Positions 41,971-50,368 of a stretch of DNA of 64,000 nucleotides are shown here, piece after piece; the first letter of the stretch is position 1, and every line of letters starts with the position of its first letter. The stretch covers positions 53,563-117,562 of the forward strand of contig NZ_BMPY01000021.1 in NCBI RefSeq assembly GCF_014647835.1. The letters run 5' to 3'. This stretch comes from Microbispora rosea subsp. aerata (GTDB lineage Bacteria > Actinomycetota > Actinomycetes > Streptosporangiales > Streptosporangiaceae). The notes beneath the pieces are model-generated. The model saw only the letters and a list, made by a program, of their open reading frames with translations. It was not told the origin of the DNA and ran no database searches. The translations under genes and the position numbers were made by a program.

Positions 41971-44900
41971 ATGAACAGACGCCGACACGCGTCCGGCTTA
42001 TCGTTCCGGACGCGCCGCCGTGCTGCCCTGATCGCGACCGCGATGCTGCCGCTCTCGCTCATGAGCGCTCCCGCGGTCGCTCAGGCTTCCACACCACCCG
42101 CCCCAGCTTCGAACGCCGCATCGACAACATCACCGAAAGCCGCACCAGATCCGGACCTGGAGGCCGCCTGGGAGAAGGCGGCTAAGTCTGGTAGACCCGT
42201 CGAGGTCCCGTCCCGCTTCACCGAGAAGATGAAGGTCTGGGCGCAGCCCGATGGCAAGCATCTGCGCGCCGAGTTGTCCACCCGGCCCATACAGTTAAAG
42301 AATCCGGCCAGCGGCGCCTGGGAGCCGATCGACACCAAGATCGTGGAACGCGACGGCAAGTTGCAGGCAGCGCGGGTCAAGTCCCCGCTGACCTTTGGCG
42401 GGCGCGGAGCCAAGCACTTGGTGTCAGCGAAGGGGGAGAAAGGCACCACCGGCCTAAAAGTGACCCGGGCGCTACCAGAACCGAAGCTTTCCGGCAGCAC
42501 GATCACCTACCCCGATGCTGTCGCCCCGGGGGCAGACCTGGTGGTAATCGCTCAGGGCGACGGTTTCATCTCCCAGGTGGTCTTCCGGCGCAAGCCAGAC
42601 GGCCCGGTGACGGTGCGGCTACCTCTCACCCTCCCTGCGGGCACGAAGTTCGGTAAGGGCCCGCAGGGGCTGCCGCAGCTGAAGGACATCGAGGGCAAGG
42701 CGGTCGCGGCGCCGGTCGTCCTGACCGCGATGGACGCCAAGGTGGAGGCCTCGCCAGAGCAGGGCAGAAGCTCCCGGGTCGATGCGCACGTGGAGACCTC
42801 CGGCACGACCTCGGAACTAGTGTTCACCCCGGATGCCGAGTTCCTGGCCGACCCGGCGGTGACCTACCCGGTGACAATCGCCGCCTCCTCCGAGTGGTTC
42901 GGCGGGGGCAAGCCTGCCGACTCCTGGGTCAGCAAGAACGAGCCCTACAGCAATCACGGCGCGGACGGGTGGCTGCGCGCGGGTACCACCCAAACCAGTG
43001 CGGACATCGCTCGTGTGTACCTCAAGTTCGACACCGAGGAACTGTGGGGCGCCACGGTCGTCGACGCGGACCTGATCATTTGGAACTACAAGTCTGGTGG
43101 CCCCAACGGAGCGCTGTGCGGTGAATCGCTGGGGTCGGGCATCGTCGTGCAGCGGGTCACCTCTGAGTGGAGTGAAGGCTGGGTGACCTGGGACGAGCAA
43201 CCTACCAGGGCCAGCGAGACTGAGGGTCCCAACAAGGCTGGTTACAACTATGACGCCTCCGGCACGTGGTGTGCCAAGGATGAGGCGCTGTGGCATCAGG
43301 TGACCACCATGGCCCGTGCTTGGATCGAAAATGGCCAGACCAACTACGGAATGGTACTGAGAGCTGTCAACGAGACGGCGACGACCAACTGGCGCCAGTA
43401 CTACTCCAGCGAGTATGGCGGTGGTAACCCATACCCGGGCTATCGGCACCCGCCCACCCTCATGGTGGAATACACCCCAGCTCGTGAAGAGATCGTCGCG
43501 GTTTGGGGAATGTCCCCTTCCAACAATTCGGTCTCGGACATTGTGGAAGAGGGACTGGCTTCCGTTCCATTTCAGAATCCGCCAGCAGTGCCGCGGGAGC
43601 AGATGGACGCTGCAGCTCTCGAAGGGGATGGGTACACTGAGACCCAGCCAGAGGTCATGACCATTCCAGATGGGCTAACCCCTGAAGAGGTCGATGAATT
43701 CCTGGAAGGCCCAAGACCCACAGCGTCGCCCACACCCCCTTCGGTAGTATCGACAGAACCTACAGCCGGCCAGACAGGCGTCGGAACGAACGCCCAGATC
43801 AAGGTGACGTTCAGTGAGCCCGTTGTAGGGGAAGACATCACCATCAAGGATGCTCAGGGCGCGGCTGTAGCCGGCAGTGCGGTCCTAGAGCCCGGAGACA
43901 CCCGTCTGGTGTTCACTCCTGATCAGGCGCTCGCCCGGGACACCACCTATACAGCAGAGGTGAACGGCGCCAGAAACGTCATGGACGCCACGATGTCGCC
44001 GTACACCTGGTCCTTCACCACAGGACAGACCGAGTCAAGCCCGACGCCCAGCCCCAGCCCGACACACCCGCCGACCAGTCCAACGCCCAGCCCCAGCCCG
44101 ACACCCCCACCAACTTCGACCACGATTTCCTTGCCGGTGCGGACGGACACGTGGCTCGACAATGAGGGATGGTCCGGCCCTGACGAGGAGACCCTTTGGG
44201 TTGGTGCGTACGGCTACAGCACCCAAAGGACAATCGAGCGGTCCTACCTGACCTTTGACACATCCGTCCTGCTCGGTAAGACGATCACGGAGGCGAAACT
44301 AGAGCTCTGGAACTCCCCCGAATCCTCATACGGGTGTGGCGATGGCAACTCGGGAATCAAGGTGCAGCGAATCACTGCGCCTTGGAACGTCGCGACCCTT
44401 AGGTGGGGCAACCAACCGTCCACGACAAATATCGACGAAGCGGTCGCCAAGGACTCCCTCGAATGCACGGACGATGAATGGGCACCGAGCGACGTCGCCT
44501 GGAGCTGGTCGGTGACCGGTATTGTGCGGGCGTGGGCGTCAGGTCAGGCGAATTACGGCCTGCTGCTCCGCGGTGCTGACGAGTCTGCTTCCGCTCCCAT
44601 CTACGACAGAGGCTTCGAATCATCGGAGGCTAGCGGGGTAGGCACCTCTCATCCGCCGGTTCTGAAAGTAACGTATGTGAATGGCGCAGGGGCCAGTCCC
44701 ACCCCCACGGCGACACCGACGGCTGGGCCGGATACCGTCCCGCCGACGGTGATACGAGTGCAACCGGAGGATGAGGCTGAGAATGTACCCGCCAACACCA
44801 AGGTGAAGGTGACCTTCAGCGAGCCGGTAACCGACGCCCAGTTTTACCTACTGGACATCTTCACCGAGACGGACGTTCCGGGCACCGTGTCCATGAGTGA

Positions 44901-46731
44901 TAACAATACGGTGCTCACCTTCACTCCCGGCGTGCCGCTGGACTCCATCTACTGGGCAGAAGTGAGCGAGGTCAAAGACGCCGCCGGAAACACTATGACC
45001 GATCCCTACGGATGGTTGTTCAGCGTCGGATCTCTATGGCTGCAGAACGGGCAACAGTCCGCAGCGACTAGGGCAGCGCGAGATGCCAAGCCATCAGTCG
45101 CCAAGATGTGGACACGATCGGTGAAGAGCAAGGACGGTGCGGTCGTCACATCGACGACGCCGCAACTCATGGTCAAGGCATCCAGCCCCAAGAAGCGTCC
45201 CTCCACTGTGGAGGTCGAGATCGCCCATGACCCCAAGGGGCGATCGCAAGGCACGGGATTGATTTGGTCCGGCAGTGCCAGGAGCAGTTCCAGTGGGACT
45301 GTTGGAATGGTGCAGGTACCCAAGGGAGTGCTTAAAGACGGATGGGAAGTCCGCTGGAGAGCTCGAGTCACAGCCGCAGGAGTCAGCGGCGGGTGGAGTG
45401 ACTGGGAGTCTTTCGCAATCGACACCTCCGGCTTCGGCGCTGGATCGACGGAACAAGCAAGGTTGGGCGCTCTCGCGGCGACATATTCGGCGAGTAATTT
45501 CAAATACGACAGGATCAAGGACAACGACGACTGCAAGGCGAACGGCCGAAGCGCGTACGGATATGTCAACAAAGTACTGATGAACAAGAAGGGATACACC
45601 AGGAACCGCTTCTCCTACTGTGTGACGTACATGGCGGGTCTGGTGAAGTTCAAGTACGACAAGTATGGAAGGGTTAAAAAGAATATCTGGGGCGATCCTG
45701 AGTATACAGATGCGGTCTGGTTTCCGATGATATTGATCGGTCGCACCTATCAGGGAAGTCGAACCATAGAATTCGACCTGTGGGTGGACGACGCGATCGT
45801 GACGGATGGTGAGATATTCAAGACCGCGAATTTCACCATCGGGATGACGGGGACTGGATACCCGAATGCAAATGCGTGTCGGGGCATTGCCTCTGGATCC
45901 ACAAGGACGTCCTACACGGGCAACGCGGACTACTGGGACGACAGAACCGTATCCTTCAAGTTCGATTCGTATGTCGACGCGGCCTCGGCGGGACCCGACA
46001 ACCCAGAACTGATCGGTACCTGCACGACGAGGACGACTATCGCGCTCGCCGGTCTCACCGGAATCAGAGAGACGCAAAAACACCCCGAGCAGAGCATCCG
46101 ATGCGACTCGGCTATATATGTCGGCTATCAACAGGGATGCATCTTCGATCACGAAATGCCGTCGATTGCCCTTAAAGAGGCCCTGTATCCCAACGCGTAC
46201 TCGCACATCTCCGCGGCCTACCTGTCGCCGAACTCCACCCATCCCAATGCCAATGACCATGTCAACGCATGGCCCCCAGACCTCCCAAGAACTACGCCGA
46301 AGAACATTCCGGGCTTCAGCAAGGATAACCCCATTCATCGACTCTACGAACCCGACGGTAAACGTAAGAGTCGGAACAGAGGGCGTTCGCAATCCGCCTG
46401 CCGATGGTCGTATTACCCTAGCTGGAACGGCAAGAACCCTCCCTCGTTCCCGTGGGTGACCCAAGGGTTGGAATGCGATGAATTTCCCTTCGCGTCAACT
46501 TATGAAGGCGCGTGGGTATGGTGGCAGGAAAATCCACCGAAGGACGTACGCGACTACAAGCCTCGGGGAGTCAACTACTCCGTCAAGCCGATCCCTGAGG
46601 ATGAGAACGGTAAGTGGGGTGGTCGCGCACAAGGCGGCGTCCTCTACTACTATGCCTACGATCGCATGTTGGACGGCGACGCGTTCTTCATCCGGCTGTA
46701 CGACAAGACCGGGAAGCGGATCAACCCCTAG
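41971..46731 (+). CDS. Large secreted DNRLRE-domain protein with C-terminal NucA/NucB nuclease (polymorphic toxin)
   Basis: The product has 1586 residues. In order: a signal peptide (to about 38), a WapA/RHS-type N-terminal region (about 80-300), DNRLRE domain 1 (305-503), a Big_5-type Ig domain (588-685), a (TPSPSP) linker, DNRLRE domain 2 (718-902), a second Big_5 domain (922-1020), an Fn3/Ig-like segment (1040-1152), a cysteine-containing beta domain (1165-1360) and a NucA/NucB DNase domain (about 1375-1583; LECDEFPFASTYEGA, QGGVLYYYAYDRMLDGDAFFIRLYD). RHS/YD repeats are absent. GC is visibly lower than in neighbours, a sign of transfer. A small acidic ORF follows and may be its immunity gene. 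Confidence 0.85.
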   Translation: MNRRRHASGLSFRTRRRAALIATAMLPLSLMSAPAVAQASTPPAPASNAASTTSPKAAPDPDLEAAWEKAAKSGRPVEVPSRFTEKMKVWAQPDGKHLRAELSTRPIQLKNPASGAWEPIDTKIVERDGKLQAARVKSPLTFGGRGAKHLVSAKGEKGTTGLKVTRALPEPKLSGSTITYPDAVAPGADLVVIAQGDGFISQVVFRRKPDGPVTVRLPLTLPAGTKFGKGPQGLPQLKDIEGKAVAAPVVLTAMDAKVEASPEQGRSSRVDAHVETSGTTSELVFTPDAEFLADPAVTYPVTIAASSEWFGGGKPADSWVSKNEPYSNHGADGWLRAGTTQTSADIARVYLKFDTEELWGATVVDADLIIWNYKSGGPNGALCGESLGSGIVVQRVTSEWSEGWVTWDEQPTRASETEGPNKAGYNYDASGTWCAKDEALWHQVTTMARAWIENGQTNYGMVLRAVNETATTNWRQYYSSEYGGGNPYPGYRHPPTLMVEYTPAREEIVAVWGMSPSNNSVSDIVEEGLASVPFQNPPAVPREQMDAAALEGDGYTETQPEVMTIPDGLTPEEVDEFLEGPRPTASPTPPSVVSTEPTAGQTGVGTNAQIKVTFSEPVVGEDITIKDAQGAAVAGSAVLEPGDTRLVFTPDQALARDTTYTAEVNGARNVMDATMSPYTWSFTTGQTESSPTPSPSPTHPPTSPTPSPSPTPPPTSTTISLPVRTDTWLDNEGWSGPDEETLWVGAYGYSTQRTIERSYLTFDTSVLLGKTITEAKLELWNSPESSYGCGDGNSGIKVQRITAPWNVATLRWGNQPSTTNIDEAVAKDSLECTDDEWAPSDVAWSWSVTGIVRAWASGQANYGLLLRGADESASAPIYDRGFESSEASGVGTSHPPVLKVTYVNGAGASPTPTATPTAGPDTVPPTVIRVQPEDEAENVPANTKVKVTFSEPVTDAQFYLLDIFTETDVPGTVSMSDNNTVLTFTPGVPLDSIYWAEVSEVKDAAGNTMTDPYGWLFSVGSLWLQNGQQSAATRAARDAKPSVAKMWTRSVKSKDGAVVTSTTPQLMVKASSPKKRPSTVEVEIAHDPKGRSQGTGLIWSGSARSSSSGTVGMVQVPKGVLKDGWEVRWRARVTAAGVSGGWSDWESFAIDTSGFGAGSTEQARLGALAATYSASNFKYDRIKDNDDCKANGRSAYGYVNKVLMNKKGYTRNRFSYCVTYMAGLVKFKYDKYGRVKKNIWGDPEYTDAVWFPMILIGRTYQGSRTIEFDLWVDDAIVTDGEIFKTANFTIGMTGTGYPNANACRGIASGSTRTSYTGNADYWDDRTVSFKFDSYVDAASAGPDNPELIGTCTTRTTIALAGLTGIRETQKHPEQSIRCDSAIYVGYQQGCIFDHEMPSIALKEALYPNAYSHISAAYLSPNSTHPNANDHVNAWPPDLPRTTPKNIPGFSKDNPIHRLYEPDGKRKSRNRGRSQSACRWSYYPSWNGKNPPSFPWVTQGLECDEFPFASTYEGAWVWWQENPPKDVRDYKPRGVNYSVKPIPEDENGKWGGRAQGGVLYYYAYDRMLDGDAFFIRLYDKTGKRINP

Positions 46732-46771
46732 CTTCCGATCGAATGGGCACGTGTCGGCGTAGCCTGGAGCA

Positions 46772-46800
46772 ATGTGCGGCCTCCGCTGGGGGCCGCACAT
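46772..46800 (+). terminator. Hairpin between toxin and immunity genes
   Basis: ATGTGCGGCC (46772-46781) pairs perfectly with GGCCGCACAT (46791-46800) around a nine-base loop, 40 bases past the toxin stop. No T run follows. It may lower or separate transcription into the next gene. Confidence 0.5.
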
Positions 46801-46833
46801 CGCTCGTTGTGCCGCTAAGTCAGGAGAAAGAGG

Positions 46834-47415
46834 ATGTCTCAACTTGTCGACCAGCTTCATGGGCTGATCACGGTAGAGCGGAGTCAATTCCTCCTGCGGG
46901 ATCAGGACGGGGTGATGGACGAGCCGCCCGGCTGGCCTTCGCTGGAGGAGATCGCAGCCCGTCTTCCCGCGTCATCCTGGTTCGAAGCGACCCTGAACTG
47001 GGCCGTCTTCTGGAGCAGTGTGCCCTGGCATGATGCCGAGGTCACTTTGGAGTTATGGGACGGCCCGCCTCCCCAAGACGACACCCGATGGACCAAGAGT
47101 AAAACGACATTGTTCTATTCGAGTTCGGGTCTGGTTTACCTTACAGAACTGTCTGGAAGCGAGCCTCCTCCTCTACCGCTGGACCTCCGCAGAGACAAGG
47201 GTGAATGGGCAGTGAAAGCAAGCACTCGCCCTGGGGCCGGATGGAGTTGGACTGACGAGGAACTCCCGCCAAGGGGGGCGGAAGAGTGGAAGATATGTTT
47301 CTGGCCCGCCCATGGTTCGGACCCCGGCCTTACCCACGCCGCACGCAGGACGGCGACATCTCCAAGCGTCCGTAAATACATCGAGTCCCTGGCTCGAGGC
47401 CGTGATCGAGCATGA
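46834..47415 (+). CDS. Putative immunity protein for the NucA/NucB toxin
   Basis: The product has 193 residues, no signal peptide and no membrane helix, and is rich in tryptophan and acidic residues (WFEATLNWAVFWSSVPWHDAEVTLELWDGP, DEELPPRGAEEWKICFWP). AGGAG is located eight to twelve bases before the ATG. It follows the toxin gene by about 100 bp on the same strand, shares its lower GC and has no other recognisable family. Position, size and composition suit a cytosolic immunity protein that blocks the nuclease; this is inference. Confidence 0.6.
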   Translation: MSQLVDQLHGLITVERSQFLLRDQDGVMDEPPGWPSLEEIAARLPASSWFEATLNWAVFWSSVPWHDAEVTLELWDGPPPQDDTRWTKSKTTLFYSSSGLVYLTELSGSEPPPLPLDLRRDKGEWAVKASTRPGAGWSWTDEELPPRGAEEWKICFWPAHGSDPGLTHAARRTATSPSVRKYIESLARGRDRA

Positions 47416-47749
47416 GAGACGCGGCCGGACTGAAAAGCGACAACGGCTCTCCTCGATGCCATTGAGGAGAACAGCGCCGGTCACCTCGTCCCCTGCCCGC
47501 AAATCGACTACCCGGCGGCCGTGCACGTAGGCGGCCGGCTGCGCGCCTACGTCACCGTTCTGCTCGGTCACCACCGCGGAGGACTCCTCGCGCGCCCGCT
47601 CGAAGCCGTCCGCGACCGTTTCGTGGACATTCGTCGTGCTCGTCGCCGGTACTCCTTCGGGAATGAGTGGTGGTCGCCGACATGATGGATGGTCCGGGTG
47701 GAAAGTGCGCAAGCGGTGTCATACCGTGCAGGCCGTACGGGCTGCCGAG
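47416..47749. other. Right edge of the island
   Basis: This 334-bp stretch contains the truncated serine hydrolase (47476-47631) and no other gene. Sequence composition changes here from the lower-GC toxin locus back to the high-GC background. Confidence 0.45.
47476..47631 (-). pseudogene. N-terminal fragment of a beta-lactamase-family serine hydrolase
   Basis: On the minus strand NVHETVADGFERAREESSAV continues to AQPAAYVHGRRVVDLRAGDEVTG. This is the typical start of EstA/EstB-like serine hydrolases (pattern VHGTVAPGFERVREEFAAV...AYVHGRRVVDLWAG). The frame then runs into unrelated sequence before the SxxK site, so only about 52 of roughly 380 residues remain. The truncation point lies at the edge of the toxin island. 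Confidence 0.65.
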
Positions 47750-48655
47750 TCAGTAGCCCCGGGCTAGGTCGATCCGGCCCAGCAGCGGCTCTCCGCGCAG
47801 GTAGCGGGCGACGTTCTCCCGCACCCGCTCGGCGAGGCTCTCGGCGAGCCGGGCCTGCGGGTTGGCGCTGTGCGAGGTGATCAGCACGTTCGGCTCGGCC
47901 CACAGGCCGTGCCCGTCCGGCAGCGGCTCGGGGTCGGTGACGTCGAGGGCGGCGCCGCCGATCTCCCCGGCGCGCACCGCGGCGAGCAGGGCGTCGGTGT
48001 CGACCAGCTCACCCCTGGCCACGTTGACCAGCCACCCGTGCGGGCCCAGGGCGCGCAGCTCGTCCCGCCCGACCATCCGGTACGTCTGCGGGGTGGCGGG
48101 CGCGGCCAGGATGACGTGGTCGGCGCGTGGCCACACGCCGGCCAGCCCCTCGTACGGGACGGTCTCGGCCGCGCCCTCGACGGGCTCGCCCGAGCGGTTG
48201 ACCGCGAGGACGCTCGCGCCCAGGGCGCGCAGCGCGGGGATGACCGCCCGGCCGATCCCGCCCGCGCCGACGACGGCCACCACGCTCCCGCGCAGCGTCC
48301 CCGGCTGGTAGCGCCGCCACGTACGGCTCCTGGCGGCGGCGGGCAGCCCGTGCACCCCGGCCAGCAGCAGGGCGACGGCGTGCTCGGCGACCTGCGGGGC
48401 GTAGGCTCCCGCCGCCGAGCACCACACCCGTGCGGAGTCGATGATCCCTTCCCGGGTCCACCGTTCGACGCCCGCGGAGGGCAGCTGGACCCAGCGCACG
48501 CTCGGCGTCAGATAGTCCCGCACGCCGTCCGGCCGCGGGTCGGTCCAGATCAGCGCCTCCGCCCGGCGCGGATCTGCGACGACCTGGCCGCCGGCGGCGC
48601 GCACCGACTCGACGATCAGCGGGTGGTCCGCCGGGGCCACACAGACGGTGAGCAC
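47750..48655 (-). CDS. D-isomer-specific 2-hydroxyacid dehydrogenase
   Basis: The product has 301 residues. The NAD-binding domain shows VVAVVGAGGIGRAVIPALRALGASVLAVNRSG, and the catalytic Arg and Glu are in GWLVNVARGELVDTDALLAAVRAGEIGGAALDVTDPEPLP, with the catalytic histidine position in LITSHSANP. It should reduce a 2-keto acid or oxidise a D-2-hydroxy acid. The start is GTG at 48655, behind GGAAGGGACG. It is the first gene outside the island and is not in an operon. Confidence 0.88.
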   Translation of the reverse strand: MLTVCVAPADHPLIVESVRAAGGQVVADPRRAEALIWTDPRPDGVRDYLTPSVRWVQLPSAGVERWTREGIIDSARVWCSAAGAYAPQVAEHAVALLLAGVHGLPAAARSRTWRRYQPGTLRGSVVAVVGAGGIGRAVIPALRALGASVLAVNRSGEPVEGAAETVPYEGLAGVWPRADHVILAAPATPQTYRMVGRDELRALGPHGWLVNVARGELVDTDALLAAVRAGEIGGAALDVTDPEPLPDGHGLWAEPNVLITSHSANPQARLAESLAERVRENVARYLRGEPLLGRIDLARGY

Positions 48656-48789
48656 GCGCCCGTCCCTTCCTGGTCGTTGCCGGGCGCCCGTCCGGCCGCG
48701 GCTTTACCCCCACATTACGGCCGCACGCCCCCCAAACATCACGGCCGCACGTGTGCGCCGGTCACCGGTCCGGCTCGGGTGCCCGGGGG

Positions 48790-48905
48790 CTCCTGACCAG
48801 GCATGGCTTCACGCTGACGGCACAGGGCCCGTTCGACTTCGGCGCGACGTCGCGCTTCGCAGAGGAGTGGCCCGTCACCGGCGGGCTGCCCTGCGACGGG
48901 CGGGC
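48790..48905 (+). pseudogene. Possible remnant of an AlkA-like DNA glycosylase
   Basis: The plus-strand reading LLTRHGFTLTAQGPFDFGAT and SRFAEEWPVTG resembles the N-terminus of DNA-3-methyladenine glycosylase 2 proteins (pattern FTL...GPFSLA.S.RFLEGF). It is short, has no continuation and could be chance similarity. Confidence 0.25.
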
Positions 48906-48913
48906 GCTGGCCG

Positions 48914-50065
48914 TCAGCCGAGCTTGTTCGGGTGGAGCACCACCTTGGTCCAGCCCTCTTCCCGCGCGTCGAAGTGCGCGTACGCCTCGGGCGCGTCGTC
49001 GAGGTCCAGCTCGTGCGAGACGATCCAGGACGGCCGGGCGCCGGCCTCGTGGATGAGGGCGCACAACTGGCGGTTGTAGTTCTTGACGTTGCACTGGCCG
49101 GTGCTCATCGTCTGGCCCTTGGACCAGAAGGTCCCGTAGTCGATGGCCACCTCTCCCTGTTTGTACAGGGTGTCCCCGCCGCGAGGGTCGCGGGGAACGA
49201 ACAGGCCGACGACGGCGATGGTCCCGGTGAACTTCACCGATTTGACCAGGTTGTTGAGCGTCATGTTGGGCCGCTCCGCGCCCTCGGTGTCGTGCGCCTG
49301 GAAGCCCACGCACTCGCAGCCCCGGTCCGCGCCCATCCCCTGGGTCAGCTCGAGGACCTGCTCGACCGGGGACGCCTCGGAGTCGTCGATCGTGATCGCG
49401 CCGATCTCCTCCGCCTTGGCCAGCCGGTCCGGATGGTGGTCGATGACCATCACGCCGCTGGCGTTCCTGAGCAGGGCGGAGTAGGCGGCCATCAGCCCCA
49501 CCGGGCCCGCGCCGTAGACCACGACGGTGTCGCCCGGCTGCACGCAGGCGAGCACGGTCGCGTGCCAGCCGGTGGGCCACACGTCGGCCAGCATGACGTA
49601 GTCGGTCTGCCGTTCCCGCGCGTCCTCCGGCAGCACCAGGCAGTTGAAATCCCCGTACGGCACGCGCAGCAGCTCGGCCTGGCCTCCGTTGTACGGGCCC
49701 ATGTCGGCGAAGCCGTACGCCGCGCCGGCCAGGCCCGGTGCGGGGTTGGTGGTGAGGCAGAAGGCGGTCAGGCCCTTCTCGCAGTTGGCGCAGAAGCCGC
49801 ACGAGATGTTGAACGGCAGGCACACCATGTCGCCGACCTTGACCCGGTCGACGGCGTCCCCGACCTCGACGACCTCGCCGAGGTTCTCGTGCCCGAGGAC
49901 CCGGCCCGGCTCGAAGGTGGTCCTGCCCTCGTACATGTGCAGGTCGGAGCCGCAGATGTTGGACGTGGTGACGCGGACGAGCACGTCGGTGTGCCGCTCG
50001 ATCCGGGCGTCCGGCACGGTGGTGACGCTGACCCGCCGGGGGCCTTCGTAAACCACGGCTTTCAT
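48914..50065 (-). CDS. Glutathione-independent formaldehyde dehydrogenase-like zinc enzyme
   Basis: The product has 383 residues of the zinc alcohol dehydrogenase family: SNICGSDLHMYEGRTTFEPGRVLGHENLGEVVEVG for the catalytic zinc, FNISCGFCANCEKGLTAFCLTTNP for the structural zinc and VVVYGAGPVGLMAAYSALL for NAD. The insertion ECVGFQAHDTEGAERPNMTLNNLVKSVKFTG is characteristic of the FdhA-type group, which carries a tightly bound cofactor. It oxidises formaldehyde or other aldehydes and alcohols. GAGGGTAG precedes the ATG at 50065. It is divergent from the TetR-ferredoxin gene. Confidence 0.88.
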   Translation of the reverse strand: MKAVVYEGPRRVSVTTVPDARIERHTDVLVRVTTSNICGSDLHMYEGRTTFEPGRVLGHENLGEVVEVGDAVDRVKVGDMVCLPFNISCGFCANCEKGLTAFCLTTNPAPGLAGAAYGFADMGPYNGGQAELLRVPYGDFNCLVLPEDARERQTDYVMLADVWPTGWHATVLACVQPGDTVVVYGAGPVGLMAAYSALLRNASGVMVIDHHPDRLAKAEEIGAITIDDSEASPVEQVLELTQGMGADRGCECVGFQAHDTEGAERPNMTLNNLVKSVKFTGTIAVVGLFVPRDPRGGDTLYKQGEVAIDYGTFWSKGQTMSTGQCNVKNYNRQLCALIHEAGARPSWIVSHELDLDDAPEAYAHFDAREEGWTKVVLHPNKLG

Positions 50066-50368
50066 GGCTACCCTCAAACCCGATCGGTAAGGCGGACGCG
50101 TGCGAGGACGCACGGCACGCCGCGCCCGCTTTTGTTGACGACTGCCCGGGCGTCGATGCGTTCCGGGCTCACCTGTCCGCCTGTATCGGTGTGAAAGGCC
50201 GTACCCCGCACAGTAGGGCGAAAACCGGTCCGCCTGCCCCGCCGCGTGCCCGAACTCGGCCCGCTCGCGCGGCGAGAGCGGGCGGCGAAAGCGGTCCGCG
50301 GCGTTTTCCGGGCGGCCGCCGCATTCGAAGCCTTGACGCAATCAAATGAACGACCATTTAATTCCGGC
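50066..50368. other. Divergent control region between formaldehyde dehydrogenase and TetR genes
   Basis: No gene lies in these 303 bp. The right end holds the TetR promoter and operator (50333-50362). The left end supplies the leader of the dehydrogenase gene. Confidence 0.45.
50333..50362 (+). promoter_or_regulatory. Promoter and operator of the TetR-ferredoxin gene
   Basis: TTGACG (50333-50338) and TTTAAT (50357-50362) are separated by 18 bases. The inverted repeat AAATG-N6-CATTT (50344-50359) fills the spacer and overlaps the -10, a typical autoregulatory TetR site. The ATG follows six bases after the -10, so the transcript is probably leaderless. Confidence 0.65.
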
